From contig CAJQPE010000020.1 in NCBI GenBank assembly GCA_905480125.1, positions 1 through 45,781 of the forward strand: a stretch of 45,781 nucleotides of DNA. The letters run 5' to 3'. How positions within the stretch are numbered: position 1 is the first letter of the stretch; every line of letters begins with the position of its first letter. The position numbers and the translations under genes were made by a program. Origin of the DNA: an uncultured Flavobacteriales bacterium. GTDB lineage: Bacteria > Bacteroidota > Bacteroidia > Flavobacteriales_G > NORP312. Shown here in pieces: positions 44,634-45,781 of the stretch. The notes below the pieces were generated by a model that saw only the letters and a program-made list of their open reading frames with translations, was not told the DNA's origin and ran no database searches.

Positions 44634-45781
44634 ATGGCCGAAAACGAAGAAGATAACATAGAAAGAGACGAAGAATTTGAGGAGCAGTCAATTGGAGATT
44701 CACAAGAGATGGATGATGTTATTCCCGTATCAGGGATGTACAAAAACTGGTTCCTAGATTATGCCTCTTATGTTATTCTTGAACGAGCTGTTCCGGGTCT
44801 AGCTGATGGCTTGAAGCCTGTTCAACGAAGAATTCTGCATTCATTAAAAGAAATGGATGATGGTCGATACAATAAGGTTGCAAATGTAATTGGTAATACC
44901 ATGAAGTACCACCCGCATGGAGACGCCTCAATTGGCGATGCGATGGTGCAAATCGGCCAAAAAGATTTAATGATTGATTGCCAAGGGAACTGGGGGAATA
45001 TTCTTACTGGTGATCGAGCAGCAGCACCTAGATATATTGAATCTCGTTTAACAAAATTTGCTTTAGAAGTAGGATTTAATTCAAAAACAACTAACTGGTT
45101 ATCATCTTATGATGGAAGAAATAGGGAGCCTGAAAATCTTCCTGTAAAATTCCCTTTACTACTAGCTCAAGGCGGTGAAGGAATTGCTGTTGGTTTAGCT
45201 TGTAAAATGTTGCCTCACAACTTCAATGAACTCATTGCCTCATCGATAAAAGTACTCAAGGGCAGGAAAACAGATATTATGCCAGACTTTCCTACTGGAG
45301 GTATGGCAGATTTCACATTGTATAATAATGGTTTAAGAGGAGGAAAGGTTCGTGTTCGAGCTAGGATTAAGCAGGAAGATAAAAAGACACTTATTATAAC
45401 CGAAATACCCTTTTCAACAACAACTTCTAGTCTTATAGAGTCAGTAATAAAAGCGAATGACAAAGGCAAGATTAAGGTTAAAAAAATAGAAGATAATACC
45501 GCCGCAGAGGTTGAAATTTTAGTGCATCTGCATCCTGGTGTTTCACCAGATAAAATGATAGATGCTTTGTATGCCTTTACAGACTGTGAAATATCTATTT
45601 CACCAAATGGTTGTGTGATTGAGGATGACAAGCCCCAATTCCTCGGGGTTAATGAATTGCTTAAGAGATCAACGGAAAGAACAGTTGAGCTATTAAAACA
45701 GGAGCTAGAAATTAAATTAAATGAACTTCAAGAGCAGTGGCATTTCTCCTCCCTTGAAAGGATTTTTATCGAAAAGAAAAT
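44634..45781 (+). CDS. parC: DNA topoisomerase IV subunit A, 3' end outside window
   Basis: DNA-cleaving subunit that pairs with ParE. I translated it directly; about 382 residues are visible before the right edge. The acidic N-terminal extension (about 30 residues) is followed by the winged-helix domain with GLADGLKPVQRRILHSLKEM, YHPHGDASIGDAMVQIGQK and the catalytic Tyr Y134 in AAAPRYIESRL. At the quinolone-linked site the residue that is Ser80 in E. coli ParC is Ala (A98), with an acidic residue (D102) at the Glu84 position; this appears to be normal for the second type IIA topoisomerase in Bacteroidota. It starts 2 bp after parE. Confidence 0.93.
   Translation, partial: MAENEEDNIERDEEFEEQSIGDSQEMDDVIPVSGMYKNWFLDYASYVILERAVPGLADGLKPVQRRILHSLKEMDDGRYNKVANVIGNTMKYHPHGDASIGDAMVQIGQKDLMIDCQGNWGNILTGDRAAAPRYIESRLTKFALEVGFNSKTTNWLSSYDGRNREPENLPVKFPLLLAQGGEGIAVGLACKMLPHNFNELIASSIKVLKGRKTDIMPDFPTGGMADFTLYNNGLRGGKVRVRARIKQEDKKTLIITEIPFSTTTSSLIESVIKANDKGKIKVKKIEDNTAAEVEILVHLHPGVSPDKMIDALYAFTDCEISISPNGCVIEDDKPQFLGVNELLKRSTERTVELLKQELEIKLNELQEQWHFSSLERIFIEKK

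Noticed and set aside
1-45781. tRNA, rRNA, CRISPR array, IS element, prophage or defence system
   Set aside because: I found no cloverleaf, rRNA-like block, repeat-spacer array, transposase or integrase motif on reading both strands. A covariance-model search for small RNAs was not possible here.

Overview
The window reads as chromosomal DNA of an AT-rich Bacteroidota bacterium, most likely from the Flavobacteriales or a close relative. The evidence is the gene content: an OstA-like protein, a fused alpha/beta 2-oxoacid dehydrogenase E1, a DUF2490 protein, paired POT transporters next to a DPP IV, and a pentapeptide-like potassium channel. Many secreted proteins have signal peptides ending in AQ. 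I see no rRNA, tRNA, CRISPR array, IS element or prophage gene. The placement below phylum level is inference.

Region 1 (1-7529, minus strand) is a branched-chain amino acid operon in the order ilvE-ilvD-ilvB-ilvN-ilvC-ilvA, with ilvA cut by the left edge. It is preceded by what looks like a transcription attenuator: a perfect 11-bp hairpin with a U tract sits directly before ilvE, and a short frame rich in Ile, Val and Leu codons lies just upstream. Region 2 (7868-13329, plus) holds a single-domain response regulator, a soluble PAS/GAF histidine kinase, a NarL-type regulator, and then the fused E1 enzyme that degrades branched-chain 2-oxoacids. Region 3 (13381-18403) is looser: two envelope beta-barrel proteins, a membrane-anchored M23 peptidase, an ECF sigma factor overlapping a four-helix membrane protein, and two overlapping micro-proteins, separated by gene-poor gaps.

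Region 4 (18794-25000, plus) starts with a tight C45 NTN-hydrolase/AcpS/PaaK-like ligase trio, a likely acyl-transfer module, followed by an acyltransferase and a secreted protein of unknown function. Region 5 (25068-39857, minus) is a long co-directional run: DPP IV, two POT peptide transporters, a MaoC-like protein, two tandem thioredoxin-fold proteins, a 47-residue membrane protein, a potassium channel, Rel/SpoT, a Fur-family regulator, a STAS protein, PurA and an OstA-like protein. The first three genes form a dipeptide release and uptake set. The channel-to-ostA genes look like one operon joining ion flux, (p)ppGpp and purine synthesis. Region 6 (39944-45781, plus) has a FAD-linked 2-hydroxyacid dehydrogenase, an HD hydrolase, an envelope protein and the topoisomerase IV genes parE and parC, the last cut by the right edge.

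The two strongest points for follow-up are the ilvE attenuator and the channel gene. In the channel gene the last pore helix is encoded in the -1 frame, immediately after a U UUU UUA heptamer that lies in the correct phase for -1 ribosomal slippage. A one-base homopolymer deletion or assembly error is the simpler alternative.
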